64,000 bases of DNA from Opitutaceae bacterium (GTDB lineage Bacteria > Verrucomicrobiota > Verrucomicrobiia > Opitutales > Opitutaceae), in assembly GCA_028284385.1 (NCBI GenBank), contig JANQRT010000059.1, forward strand, positions 163,788 through 227,787, written 5' to 3'. The notes under the pieces were generated by a model. That model did not search any database. It had not been told where the DNA came from and saw nothing but the letters and a program-made list of their open reading frames with translations. Every line of letters starts with the position of its first letter. Position 1 is the first letter of the stretch. Positions 48,155-57,049 of this stretch are shown here, one piece after another. The translations under genes and the position numbers were made by a program.

Positions 48155-49618
48155 CTATCGGTCCCTTGGCTTCATGCGGCCAAGGTACTCAAGCTCGTCG
48201 AAGCTCGAGGCGCCTCCTGTCATACGTGGGTCGGCATTCCGAGTTAGCTCGTCTTCCAGTTTTTTGGATAAAGCGTCAAGCCTTCCTTTGTATTCAGTTT
48301 TCCCTGCCACGTTGTTGAGCTGATAAGGATCCGAGGCCAAGTTGTAAAGCTCGTGTTCCGGTCTCTTACCCATGGCGAGATCGTGGAAATAGGGATATCC
48401 TGCTTCTTTCATTCTTATCAGTTCGGATTTGGTGGGCCCATCATCTATGTCGGAATAAATCGGTCCTCTCATGCTTCCTTCAGGATGCCCCGCTGGCCAT
48501 CTTTCGGGAAGAAAGTTGCGGATATATAGAAAATCTTTGGTCCTGATGGCGCGCATGGGATAGCCGCCCATGTGGTCAATTTGGGCTGGAGTATGGCGTT
48601 CACGTCCAACTACGACATGATTTCGCTTTGTATCCACTAATCCAGACGTCGATGATTTCAGAATAGGTAACAGGCTTCGTCCGGTCATGTTTGAAGAGGG
48701 CTCGATATTCGCCAGTTCGAGAAAGGTTGGAGCCAGGTCGGTTAGGCTGACGAAGTCTTCTAAAGTCCTTCCCGTTCTAATTTCGTTTCCCCATTGAATC
48801 GCCAGCGGCACTCTGACTCCGTGATCATACAGATTCGTTTTTCCCCTAGGGAAAGGCCAACCGTGATCGCCAGTCATGACAATGATCGTATTATCCAATT
48901 CACCTAGTCGTTCTAGTAGGCGAATAGCCTTCCCGACGTCGCTATCGAATCTCTGAACCTCCCAGTAGTAATCGCTAATATCGGTTCGAACGATTTCCGT
49001 GTCGGGGAAGAAGGGTGGCACTTCCACTTCTTCTAGCTTCATTCCGCTCTTGATGCCCGATTGCCAATCGTATCCCCGATGCGGGTCTTTCGAGCCCAGC
49101 CAAAAACAGAATGGCTTGCCTTTCGGTCTGTTTTCAAAAAACGCCTCCACGCTTAGGTATTGTTTCCCGGCTACGGGTCGTTCGCGATCGTTTCCTGGCC
49201 CAAATGCCTTACGATAAGACCCGACGTGGTAACCGCTATCTTCCAGAATATTTGGATACGTTTCCAGATTTTCAGGAAAAGCGCTCCATAAGTTACCGCC
49301 CGAGCCGAGTCGCCAGAAATGCTGACCTGTCAGAATCGCATTGCGTGATGGAGTGCAGGATGGAGAGGACACGAAAGCGTGCTGAAACAGGACTCCATTC
49401 GAAGCAATGCTGTCGAAGGTGGGCGTCTCGACTACTCCATCGCCGTAGGAACCTGCGTGCGGCCAACCCCAATCGTCCGCGATCGCGAATAGAATATTCG
49501 GTCTGTTGTCAGTCTCATTATCTTGCGTATGCGCATTGAAAAAAAGGATACAGAAAAGCAAAATGCCTCTAAGGATTCCGATCAGGGAGTATTGATTATA
49601 TAGCTCTCGAATTTTCAT
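48155..49618 (-). CDS. secreted formylglycine-dependent sulfatase
   Basis: A 487-residue type I sulfatase with a signal peptide (residues about 12-30). The metal-binding AIADDWGW follows the signal, and the sulfatase signature reads SSPSCTPSRNAILTG, with Cys88 to be converted to formylglycine; the C-x-P-S-R core is intact. Later sections show MTGDHGWPFPRGK. Verrucomicrobiota carry many such enzymes for sulfated algal polysaccharides; substrate cannot be told. It overlaps the ThuA-like gene by four bases (ATGA), so the two are translationally coupled. A sulfatase-maturating enzyme is not in the window. Confidence 0.93.
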   Translation of the reverse strand: MKIRELYNQYSLIGILRGILLFCILFFNAHTQDNETDNRPNILFAIADDWGWPHAGSYGDGVVETPTFDSIASNGVLFQHAFVSSPSCTPSRNAILTGQHFWRLGSGGNLWSAFPENLETYPNILEDSGYHVGSYRKAFGPGNDRERPVAGKQYLSVEAFFENRPKGKPFCFWLGSKDPHRGYDWQSGIKSGMKLEEVEVPPFFPDTEIVRTDISDYYWEVQRFDSDVGKAIRLLERLGELDNTIIVMTGDHGWPFPRGKTNLYDHGVRVPLAIQWGNEIRTGRTLEDFVSLTDLAPTFLELANIEPSSNMTGRSLLPILKSSTSGLVDTKRNHVVVGRERHTPAQIDHMGGYPMRAIRTKDFLYIRNFLPERWPAGHPEGSMRGPIYSDIDDGPTKSELIRMKEAGYPYFHDLAMGKRPEHELYNLASDPYQLNNVAGKTEYKGRLDALSKKLEDELTRNADPRMTGGASSFDELEYLGRMKPRDR

Positions 49619-50598
49619 TTGCTGAACTTGCGACTGCTTGATTTTTCTTCGGTTGGAAAGTCTTCAGGTATCTCGGTTAATGATACGGATCCAGTAGCAG
49701 CCCATTCAGCGCCGCGTTGGAAGGTTACGATAAATCCTACGCTTTCGAACGAATAGTCCATGTGGCCCAACATCGAGTGAAAGACTCTGCCCTCGCCGTA
49801 GTTTAGCGTCATGAGCATTGGTTCATGCCTGCTCGTTCCTTTCCAGTCTGGGGAAGAGAATGTAGTTGCCAGAATATTCATACTCTCGGCTGGGCCTCGC
49901 AATTTGGCGTAAAGCTCGTCCTTGGAGTGCATCCACTTTTCCGGGAGGCCTTCCATTACAGGGTGATCCGGTATCCGAGCGGTAATGACGAATTCATGTT
50001 GAGGTCCATGGCTACCAGCTCTTCCTGGCTGCAAGTCTCGGACAACCTCTCCGTAGTTGTTGAAGTATACGAAGGGTCCAGTTTTTTCGTTGCGATTGCC
50101 CCAGCCGCCAAGGCCGATCATTTTATTGAACTCGTCCCAGTCTCCCCAGGAATTGTTGGCCGCATGAACAACCACGAGGCCCCCTCCATTCTTCATGTAG
50201 TCTTCGAAAGCGCTCTTCGTTTCACTCGGCCATTCGGCTGCTCGCCAGCCGAAATTGGATACAACCACATTGTATTTGGCGAAATCGGGCTTGAAACCGG
50301 GATCCATCTTCGGTTCCGACAAATGGGTGGTCTCTTGGCCATTCTCCAGAGGCCATTCTTCTAGCAGTTTACGAGTAGCCTCCTCGTTGCCTCCCCAAGT
50401 GTAGGCGGTCCGATAAATGTCGACCGAGAAAAGCCTCGTCTCCTCCAAGTAGCTTTTCATCATCATCGTCGATTTCGGCCAAATTCGATGATTGTTTTGG
50501 CCGTCGATTATTAAGGCCTTCAGTTTCGTTTGAGACTGACAGTCTAGTGAGAGAATGATGCTGCTGGCAAAAAGGAGGCCAACGAAATTTTTAATCAT
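49615..50598 (-). CDS. ThuA domain protein, exported
   Basis: A 327-residue protein with a signal peptide (MIKNFVGLLFASSIILSLDCQS, possibly a lipoprotein with a non-ideal box). The ThuA fold, a class I glutamine-amidotransferase-like domain, shows LKALIIDGQNNHRIW at the start and YVVSNFGWRAAEWP-like and GGGLVVVHAANNSWGDW segments. The family is found next to sulfatases and oxidoreductases in carbohydrate-degrading bacteria, and its activity is mostly unknown. It lies 69 bases downstream of the aldo/keto reductase gene and overlaps the sulfatase start by four bases. Confidence 0.88.
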   Translation of the reverse strand: MIKNFVGLLFASSIILSLDCQSQTKLKALIIDGQNNHRIWPKSTMMMKSYLEETRLFSVDIYRTAYTWGGNEEATRKLLEEWPLENGQETTHLSEPKMDPGFKPDFAKYNVVVSNFGWRAAEWPSETKSAFEDYMKNGGGLVVVHAANNSWGDWDEFNKMIGLGGWGNRNEKTGPFVYFNNYGEVVRDLQPGRAGSHGPQHEFVITARIPDHPVMEGLPEKWMHSKDELYAKLRGPAESMNILATTFSSPDWKGTSRHEPMLMTLNYGEGRVFHSMLGHMDYSFESVGFIVTFQRGAEWAATGSVSLTEIPEDFPTEEKSSSRKFSK

Positions 50599-50667
50599 GT
50601 AGAGGTGTTTGTATTTATAAATGGATTACGGTATGCTCGCGATTGCAGGGCCGTGGTCTTTTCGGTC

Positions 50668-51876
50668 CTAACTGGTAATCAGTTTTACCTCTCGGCCTAC
50701 CGCCGTGGCGTTTTCGCGTAGCATGTCTTCATTCCACATATTGGAGATCACGGCAGATACGTTTTGGTTTTGCAAAACGAATTGATAGGCCCGCACCGGG
50801 GCGCTTTCCTCGCCGGGAAGGATTTGATTCAGCTTTTGTTCTCTCCACTCTGCTAGCGGTTGGAGTTGGTCGAAATGAGTCCGCACCGCTGCCGCCGCTT
50901 TCATGGCTATTACTCCTACGCCACGCTCAGTCGCGTAGGCGATGGCGTTTTCTACGCTCCCATGATTAATTACGTTATAAGCCGCCATCACGACGTCGTA
51001 ATCTTCCAGGTTGGCTGCCTTTCGCATGACTTGTTCGAAGGCGGTGTGAGTGGAAACCGCTACAAAGCGACATTTCCCTTGCTTCTTCATCGCTTGCAAG
51101 GTGTCTAGCATTTCCGGTTCTTCGAGCTGCTCGGGAGAAGCGCAGCCATGAGGGCAAAAGAGCACGTCGTAATGATCTTGTCCCGTTCGTTTAAGACTCT
51201 CTTCAAGGATTTCGAACATCCTATTCCGAAACTTGCCATTCCCGTCCACGCGGTGCCCGTAATCCTTTTGCATGGCGATGATCCGGTATTCCCAATCCAG
51301 TTCTCTTTCCTGACCAGGAAAGTAGGCGAAAAACACGCCTGGCTTGCCTACCGATCTTTCTTCGACGATTTCTCTGGCTCTGCGGATGATCGCGTTCTGC
51401 TTCTCGGAAGGAAGGCTTTCGAAGATGTCTTTATACATTTGCGATCGATATCCCCCAAAGGGACTGAGTTTAGAGGCTAGAAACACTTTTTCCCTAGCGG
51501 CGGGCTTGTCTTTAAAGTATTTTCCAAGAGCCTTCTCGCTCTCGTTGTCTTTGCCATAAGACACCGCCGTATCGATATAATTAATACCAAGGTCCAAAGC
51601 CACGTCAACCATTGTCAGGTTATGAAACTTTATGGGGATGGCGCCCATGACCATTTCCGAGACCATCAGTCCTGTGGCGCCGAGCTTGCGATAAGCCATT
51701 CCTGGCTGCTTGTTACGCCATTCGATTTCCTTTTGACTACGCGTTGGCCTAGTGTTCTCGGTTTCCATTGCCGCTTCGATTGACGATCCGGTGAGCGCAA
51801 GCGAAGCCGCGCTTATCGACGACGCTTTGATAAAATTTCGCCTTGTTGGGGCATTTGATGAATCTTCTCTTTGCAT
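50668..51876 (-). CDS. Tat-exported aldo/keto reductase
   Basis: A 402-residue oxidoreductase. The N-terminus has a Tat signal, TRRNFIKASSISAASLALTG, with the twin Arg. The AKR fold is intact: INYIDTAVSYGKDNESE carries the catalytic Asp and Tyr, FLASKLSPF has the Lys, and FCPHGCASPEQ has the His. Exported AKRs of this kind are typical of Verrucomicrobiota and Planctomycetota and act on sugars or their derivatives in the periplasm. It is the first gene of the cassette with the ThuA-like protein and the sulfatase. Confidence 0.9.
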   Translation of the reverse strand: MQREDSSNAPTRRNFIKASSISAASLALTGSSIEAAMETENTRPTRSQKEIEWRNKQPGMAYRKLGATGLMVSEMVMGAIPIKFHNLTMVDVALDLGINYIDTAVSYGKDNESEKALGKYFKDKPAAREKVFLASKLSPFGGYRSQMYKDIFESLPSEKQNAIIRRAREIVEERSVGKPGVFFAYFPGQERELDWEYRIIAMQKDYGHRVDGNGKFRNRMFEILEESLKRTGQDHYDVLFCPHGCASPEQLEEPEMLDTLQAMKKQGKCRFVAVSTHTAFEQVMRKAANLEDYDVVMAAYNVINHGSVENAIAYATERGVGVIAMKAAAAVRTHFDQLQPLAEWREQKLNQILPGEESAPVRAYQFVLQNQNVSAVISNMWNEDMLRENATAVGREVKLITS

Positions 51877-51956
51877 AAGTTTTCTCTAGCTGCGATTGTT
51901 AAATTTGTCACCTTAGCGTTTATCCATCGTCATGAAATCATGTGGGGCCGTCTTTC

Positions 51957-52430
51957 TCATCGTAAACTATTGATGGTAGAAAGCGTCACTTCTTTGGCAA
52001 ATGTATAGGCTCCTTCCCATTCGCTCGCTCTCGGTCCTGACCAGTTTGCGATTTCGATTTCGTTTTTACTGAGAAAGGACAGAATTTCTTCCGCAACGCT
52101 TTGTTGCCGGCTTTGCGATTCGTCGATGAGGATATGTGGCTTTGGGATTTTTTTTGCGAAATTCAAGGAGGCTAGGGTACCGCCTAGCAGATTTCCTGAG
52201 TAGAGTATGATGGTACCGTGCGAATCTTCCACGCTTTTCAAGGTTCTATCAATGTAATCCGCTCCTGCTAGCTCACGCAGAGGATATTTGTCTTCGATTA
52301 CGCCGTCTTCCGCCTTGCGTCCATCAGGACACCAGCCACCACAGGGGAAGCCCTCCTCGAGACACGCGTCCAGCATGCCTCGGTCCACTCCAGTTTGACC
52401 CCCGCAAATGAATTTCATGGTCGACTCCAC
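51957..52430 (-). CDS. putative molybdenum carrier, YpsA/LOG-like protein
   Basis: A 157-residue protein with a Rossmann-like nucleotide-binding fold. The GGQTGVDRGMLDAC start and the GGWCPDGRKAEDG, GTIILYSGNLLGGT segments match the Pfam family annotated as putative molybdenum carrier, which is related to YpsA and the LOG superfamily. It is not clear that these proteins bind molybdenum; a nucleotide-derived ligand is as likely. It lies three bases after the stop of the DUF3482 GTPase gene and is translated with it. Confidence 0.85.
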   Translation of the reverse strand: MESTMKFICGGQTGVDRGMLDACLEEGFPCGGWCPDGRKAEDGVIEDKYPLRELAGADYIDRTLKSVEDSHGTIILYSGNLLGGTLASLNFAKKIPKPHILIDESQSRQQSVAEEILSFLSKNEIEIANWSGPRASEWEGAYTFAKEVTLSTINSLR

Positions 52431-52433
52431 AGC

Positions 52434-53834
52434 TTAGTCTTGATGGCGGAGTTTCAATTCCTGAGCCAATATATCCTTAAAGTCTGGATACAGCTTATCA
52501 AGTTTTTCGAAACGACGCTTTCGGATCGCCTCGAACACGGTCATGCAAAAACCACGTTGTCGCGCCGTCCATGAGCTGCTGCTACCCTCCTTCAACGAAG
52601 TGTCGCTTATCGAGATTTCCCTATTCTGACGCGCATGAGCCCAATTACTCGCGTGCTGAGCGTAAAGGATGGCTCGATCGAGAAGAATAAACGGGAATTG
52701 CGGATTCTTGTTGGGGCCGATTTGCATTTTAAATCCGCCGACTGGAATATGCCTCACTTTCAGCTTTGCCAGGTCTTTCCCCTTCAGTATCGCCGCTCCT
52801 GCTCCAACTGCCGCTCCTGCCGCAGTAAAGATGCCAAATGCGATTCCTCCGGCAGCCACATCCAGTCCAACTCCCAGCCCAGCCCCAGCTGCCGAGGCTG
52901 CCAGAGTCAGTTGCTTGCCCGTGAGGCCAAAGGCCTGCCACGTTTTGTCTGAAAAGAGATCCTCATTTAGAATGGACGTGTCCGGAAGACTGATACTGAG
53001 CTGTTTGTGTCGGTATTGACGGCGAATCTCCGCCCAGGCTCGCGATTCTATGGCTTCCAGCCCTTTGCGATAGTTCGCTTCCAAATCCGGTTTCGCCATC
53101 TCCAAGTCGCTCTCGCGTGAGACTAGCTTGCTCTTGTTGAAATTCAACGCCTGTTCAAGCAGGTCGACGATTACTTCGAAAACGCGTTCCTCGCGTCGTT
53201 TCCAATCCTTTCTCAAAGCGGAGACCGCGTGCTCGAGTCCGGGACTCCAGTCTTGGTCGACGCTTTTTAACGCATCCAAAAGATCAATACGATCCACGAA
53301 GGAGGCTCCGCAGGCATTAAAAATCCTGATGGCATTGAAACTCTTGCGAAACGCGGCCTTCCACGCGTCGATAAACTGAGTATCGTCGTCTTTGCTATTG
53401 ATGATAGCCATACGGGGTTTGCCCGTTAGTCGGAGAATTTCCATCTCAGCTTGATCAGCTGAGGTGATCGGCCGAGACCCGTCTACGACATAGAGAATCC
53501 CCGCTCCATCGGCAACGGGTCGCATGAGTTCGCAGTCATGCCTATGTTCAGTTAGCTTTTGGTGTTCCTGGATGTAGTTGGCAACCAAGTCGTCCGCTTC
53601 GGCGTTTGCTCTAAACCAGGCTAGGGTCCTTGACGGATTTTGGAATCCTGGCGTATCCACAAATTCCATAATCCGCTCTTTGCCGACTTTTAGATCGAAT
53701 CGCTCTAGCTGGGTGGTTTCTCCGGGAACGGGGCTGATGCGAACGCCATCGTCTTCCGCCAGAGTAGCAACAACCGACGATTTCCCTTCGTTGGGATGGC
53801 CGATGATTGCGAATGTAGGTACCGGTGGCTTCAT
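52434..53834 (-). CDS. GTPase with DUF3482 domain
   Basis: A 466-residue protein. The N-terminal G domain has Walker A Lys18 in GHPNEGKSSV, a Thr in PGETTQLERF for G2, and DTPGF for G3. A possible G4 is in NSKDDD, which is not a canonical NKxD. After residue 220 the DUF3482 part is helical and includes a Gly/Ala-rich double-hydrophobic hairpin (about residues 308-350) likely to enter the membrane. GTPases of this type are usually found beside a DUF2868 gene, as here. Function is unknown; the hairpin and G domain suggest a membrane-associated, dynamin-like or Era-like protein. Confidence 0.87.
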   Translation of the reverse strand: MKPPVPTFAIIGHPNEGKSSVVATLAEDDGVRISPVPGETTQLERFDLKVGKERIMEFVDTPGFQNPSRTLAWFRANAEADDLVANYIQEHQKLTEHRHDCELMRPVADGAGILYVVDGSRPITSADQAEMEILRLTGKPRMAIINSKDDDTQFIDAWKAAFRKSFNAIRIFNACGASFVDRIDLLDALKSVDQDWSPGLEHAVSALRKDWKRREERVFEVIVDLLEQALNFNKSKLVSRESDLEMAKPDLEANYRKGLEAIESRAWAEIRRQYRHKQLSISLPDTSILNEDLFSDKTWQAFGLTGKQLTLAASAAGAGLGVGLDVAAGGIAFGIFTAAGAAVGAGAAILKGKDLAKLKVRHIPVGGFKMQIGPNKNPQFPFILLDRAILYAQHASNWAHARQNREISISDTSLKEGSSSSWTARQRGFCMTVFEAIRKRRFEKLDKLYPDFKDILAQELKLRHQD

Positions 53835-53846
53835 TACGATCTAGTT

Positions 53847-55430
53847 CTAAACAAGAGGATCAACAAGACAGTAGGGGTCTCCGAGCTGGCTGATGGTTAG
53901 ACTCCACATTTCCAATTCCGTTGACACCGGCTTCTGGAATGAAGATCCAGAAGCAGGCTTTCCAGTTAATAGGATGCGGATGGGCGTTTCTCGTTTTAAT
54001 CGCGAACGAAGTTCTCTGAGAAGGCGCTTCGTTTCCTCCAGTGGAGGCATCCAGGATTCGAATACCAAAACTAGGAGCGCATTTTCGTTTTCAGAACCAA
54101 TAGGGAGCTCGTTCGGTTGGGCGATTTTCTCGAGCGTCAATTGAAAGAGCTTAAGGTTTTCCAATTGCAGGTTTAGCGACTCGGTGATCTTTTGTGCCAA
54201 TTGACCCTCATCGGTCTGCTGCCAAATGGATTCATTCACGAACGCCAAAGTCGTACCCTCTGATTGCGGCGCTAGGGATGCCATCTGGGTCCCGACAGCT
54301 CCGTCATCAGACTCATGTTTTTCGTGCTGAACTTTCTCCGAATTGAACCCCACGCTTGGCCGTTTCATTCGCTCGATGATGCGCTGGGCCGAGCCGTGGG
54401 AGAAATCCAGCTTTTTCAGCGATGCCCTCAATCTGATATGGGTCCATAGAACGAAAACGCTTCGTGGCAGAAGACCGTAAACGAAAATTCCTAAGGACAG
54501 GAATGGCCACCACGAAACGAGATGTTCGGAACTCAAGCCTTGTATTCCGTCCTTAAGTACAATGCGGCTGCCTTCTATATCCGCATGCGAAGGGTAGCCC
54601 AATCCTTCACCCCAGAGCCAAGACCAAGGAATGGCTACGAATCTGATGAGCGAGTGGATGGCGTCTGAATTTAGGTCGAGGGTTGTCTGCCAGCCAAAGG
54701 CCTTGTCGGAAAAGGCGATGACCAACAGAATGGCTGCTAGAGCTCCTAGGTTAAAAGCGACTGCAGTTCCTTGCAAGGTTTGGAAAAGCTTCCAGCGCAA
54801 GACCGAGCCGTAGAGAAACAAAGAACTGCGAGTTTTCCCGAGAAGGCTGAGCAGCGATTCTCGCTGATCGCCTCGTAGGCCTTTGGTGGTTACATTAGCA
54901 AGCATTCCCGCTAGGGAGAGGGCTACCGGTTTGAGGATCTGGAATCCTAGGGAAAGCCTCAAGTGTTTCGCTTTCGAACTGGGCAGAGCAAGCAATCCGA
55001 AGGTCGTTAGGGTCAATGTCGCCTGCAGCAGAATTAGAAGTCCGAAGAAAGCGGATACGTTGATTGGCTTTGCTCCCAGGTACTGCAACAATTCCAGAGC
55101 GATGCTTCCACCCGCGAAAATGGCCATGGCGAAAAGCAGTTTCGAGGCTAGTCGATAGGCGTCGAATATTACGTTTTCATGGCTATCTTCGTCCTTAATC
55201 CGATTAAGCCAGAACTTAAGCAAAGCGCGATTTCTAGAACCGTTGAGCAGATCGCGCGGAGCTTCTTGTCCGATCGCATTGTCTCTTTTTTCCAGCTTCT
55301 CCCAAGACTCGTTTCCATCTTTCGCTACGGCGGCCTCGAAGGAAATGAGGTCTTTAAGGGTCCACGTCTCATCGTGCTGACCGTTTCGGCTGCGCGAGTC
55401 GGGCGCTGGCTGTTTATTCTCCTCCGGCAT
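53847..55430 (-). CDS. DUF2868 membrane protein
   Basis: A 527-residue integral membrane protein. Four hydrophobic stretches are visible, at about residues 92-115, 120-150, 215-245 and 300-325, and the C-terminal 190 residues are soluble and include a region similar in look to a Rossmann-like fold (ALLVLVFESWMPPLEETKRLL). The family is only known as a partner of DUF3482 GTPases. The order DUF2868, DUF3482, YpsA-like protein, with 12- and 3-base gaps, argues for one operon and one complex. The N-terminus is cytoplasmic and charged. No function can be assigned. Confidence 0.85.
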   Translation of the reverse strand: MPEENKQPAPDSRSRNGQHDETWTLKDLISFEAAVAKDGNESWEKLEKRDNAIGQEAPRDLLNGSRNRALLKFWLNRIKDEDSHENVIFDAYRLASKLLFAMAIFAGGSIALELLQYLGAKPINVSAFFGLLILLQATLTLTTFGLLALPSSKAKHLRLSLGFQILKPVALSLAGMLANVTTKGLRGDQRESLLSLLGKTRSSLFLYGSVLRWKLFQTLQGTAVAFNLGALAAILLVIAFSDKAFGWQTTLDLNSDAIHSLIRFVAIPWSWLWGEGLGYPSHADIEGSRIVLKDGIQGLSSEHLVSWWPFLSLGIFVYGLLPRSVFVLWTHIRLRASLKKLDFSHGSAQRIIERMKRPSVGFNSEKVQHEKHESDDGAVGTQMASLAPQSEGTTLAFVNESIWQQTDEGQLAQKITESLNLQLENLKLFQLTLEKIAQPNELPIGSENENALLVLVFESWMPPLEETKRLLRELRSRLKRETPIRILLTGKPASGSSFQKPVSTELEMWSLTISQLGDPYCLVDPLV

Positions 55431-55483
55431 GGGTTGGGATCGATAAGAAGGTCCAACGATTATTTTGCAATCCGAGATTCCGA

Positions 55484-56821
55484 TTAACGAGCTACCTGCC
55501 AGCGTCTTACCACGATATTAGCGATTACTCCTTCCGTAGCGAAGCCTACTAGGATCAAGCTGCACGCCGAGATGACGTTGAGAACCTCAAGCCGCAAAAG
55601 CGCGATGCCGACCACGTAGATCATTACATTTCGAGCAATCGCCGCTAGGCCCATGATAGTGGTCTTCTTTCGGTTCATGGCGATTCCGTGATAGTAGTTT
55701 CGCCAAGCCACGATCGGAACCACTAGTATAAGGGGCCAAAGCGCTGCCGATGACATTTCTAGGAGCAGTCCTTCAGCGCCCTGCATGTTTTCGAGAAAAG
55801 CGTGGGATAGACCTAATATTTGAAGGCCAACCATTAGGCTCGTGACCACAATTGTGGACTGTATCATAAAATTAAGCACATCCGTCTGCTTTTCGTTCAC
55901 AAAGGCTACCGATACATTACGGAACTGATTTACTGAGATATGAAAGATCATTCCATATGCGAAAGCTAGCGATAGAGCCGCAATAATAAGCTGTTTTTCG
56001 TCTGTATCAAGATCCGGGCTGAGGCCTACAATGTTGAAAATAATCGGTCGGCTCAGCGTAAACATGAAGGTCGTCAAGGCCATGGGCCAATAGAATCGGA
56101 TCAGTTCCGATTGTCGTTTTGGCTCGTCAAGTTTTCTAGTAATGTCCTTCGCTTTCCAGATCCAAGTGAAAAGCATCAGCAACATGGATACGACATTTGG
56201 CAGTAGGACCGATAGACTGAGAACGTACTTCGCCTCGACTCCCATCTTTAATCCTATCCAAAGCACTAGGACCATCGATCCCAAAGTCAGCGCTCGATTC
56301 AGGGTTAGCGTGATAGTGCTTTTAGCTTTAATGACGATGCCCATGAACAGCTGAGACAGAGCCATGAACGGAGGGGCGGGCAGCAGCAATATCAGATAGT
56401 TTCGGATTACAGACAGGTTCGATTCGCCTACTCCAAAGAAACTGCTTATGAGCTGGTTTCCCGTTTCAGTGAAAGCAAACAGGCTCATTACGCCAACTGT
56501 TCCAAGCGAGAGTCCAAGCGTGAATGCTAGGGTTGATCGAAACGAATTCCGCCCGTCGATCATCACCGCCGACATCTGAGGAAGGAAATTAATGACCCCG
56601 TGGATTGGCCAGTAGATGGACATGGCTAGGGTAAAATTGGCCAATTCTCTGACTCCTTCCTCGAAATCAAGCAGAGCGTAGTTTTGGGCGATGCGCCCAC
56701 ACATATTAATGGCTCCCATCAAGGCGAGCGGCCAAAAAAAACGCCAGTAGACGGCCGTCTGCCTGAAATTCGGAAGATCCTTCAGGTTCAATCGATTGTC
56801 TTTGATCGCTACGTCACTCAA
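55484..56821 (-). CDS. MOP-superfamily transporter, ANKH-like
   Basis: A 445-residue membrane protein with about 12 hydrophobic helices. It belongs to the MATE/MOP superfamily. Short segments look like the animal progressive ankylosis protein ANKH: RFYWPMALTTFMFTLSRPII in the middle, and AMNRKKTTIMGLAAIARNV near residue 385. In animals ANKH exports ATP, pyrophosphate or citrate; nothing shows the substrate here. An ordinary multidrug or lipid flippase is the main alternative. It is preceded by a tiny ORF 18 bases upstream and lies 53 bases from the DUF2868 gene on the same strand. Confidence 0.75.
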   Translation of the reverse strand: MSDVAIKDNRLNLKDLPNFRQTAVYWRFFWPLALMGAINMCGRIAQNYALLDFEEGVRELANFTLAMSIYWPIHGVINFLPQMSAVMIDGRNSFRSTLAFTLGLSLGTVGVMSLFAFTETGNQLISSFFGVGESNLSVIRNYLILLLPAPPFMALSQLFMGIVIKAKSTITLTLNRALTLGSMVLVLWIGLKMGVEAKYVLSLSVLLPNVVSMLLMLFTWIWKAKDITRKLDEPKRQSELIRFYWPMALTTFMFTLSRPIIFNIVGLSPDLDTDEKQLIIAALSLAFAYGMIFHISVNQFRNVSVAFVNEKQTDVLNFMIQSTIVVTSLMVGLQILGLSHAFLENMQGAEGLLLEMSSAALWPLILVVPIVAWRNYYHGIAMNRKKTTIMGLAAIARNVMIYVVGIALLRLEVLNVISACSLILVGFATEGVIANIVVRRWQVAR

Positions 56822-56839
56822 TGGGATGGAAAGGATATG

Positions 56840-56983
56840 TCATCCTTCTTTATCTGCAAACACGGGCTCTCCTCTCATCAAGCGAGTTTGAAGAGCATGG
56901 TACCCGATGTTGACAGTCCCAAAGCGACCTTGCCAGCTCCCAATTCGAAAAAATCGAAAGGAAGCCTCGGTTTTCCCATCCAT
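56840..56983 (-). CDS. possible 47-residue protein, unrecognised
   Basis: A small ORF that starts with ATG at 56983 and ends with TGA at 56840-56842. GGAGG lies five bases before the ATG, the best ribosome-binding site I saw in the window, and this GGAGG is also one arm of a hairpin (56986-57009). The product is basic and begins with MDGKTEASFRFFR. It precedes the ANKH-like gene by 18 bases and could be a leader peptide or a small co-translated protein. No family recognised. Confidence 0.45.
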   Translation of the reverse strand: MDGKTEASFRFFRIGSWQGRFGTVNIGYHALQTRLMRGEPVFADKEG

Positions 56984-57049
56984 TGTGGCCTCCTGCGAAA
57001 TGGAGGCCAAGCTTCGTGAACTACCCAGTGTAACTAGATGTCAACTACA

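Noticed and set aside
56986..57009. TGGCCTCC/GGAGGCCA hairpin as terminator of the peroxiredoxin gene
   Set aside because: No T-run on the minus strand; more likely linked to the small ORF that follows.
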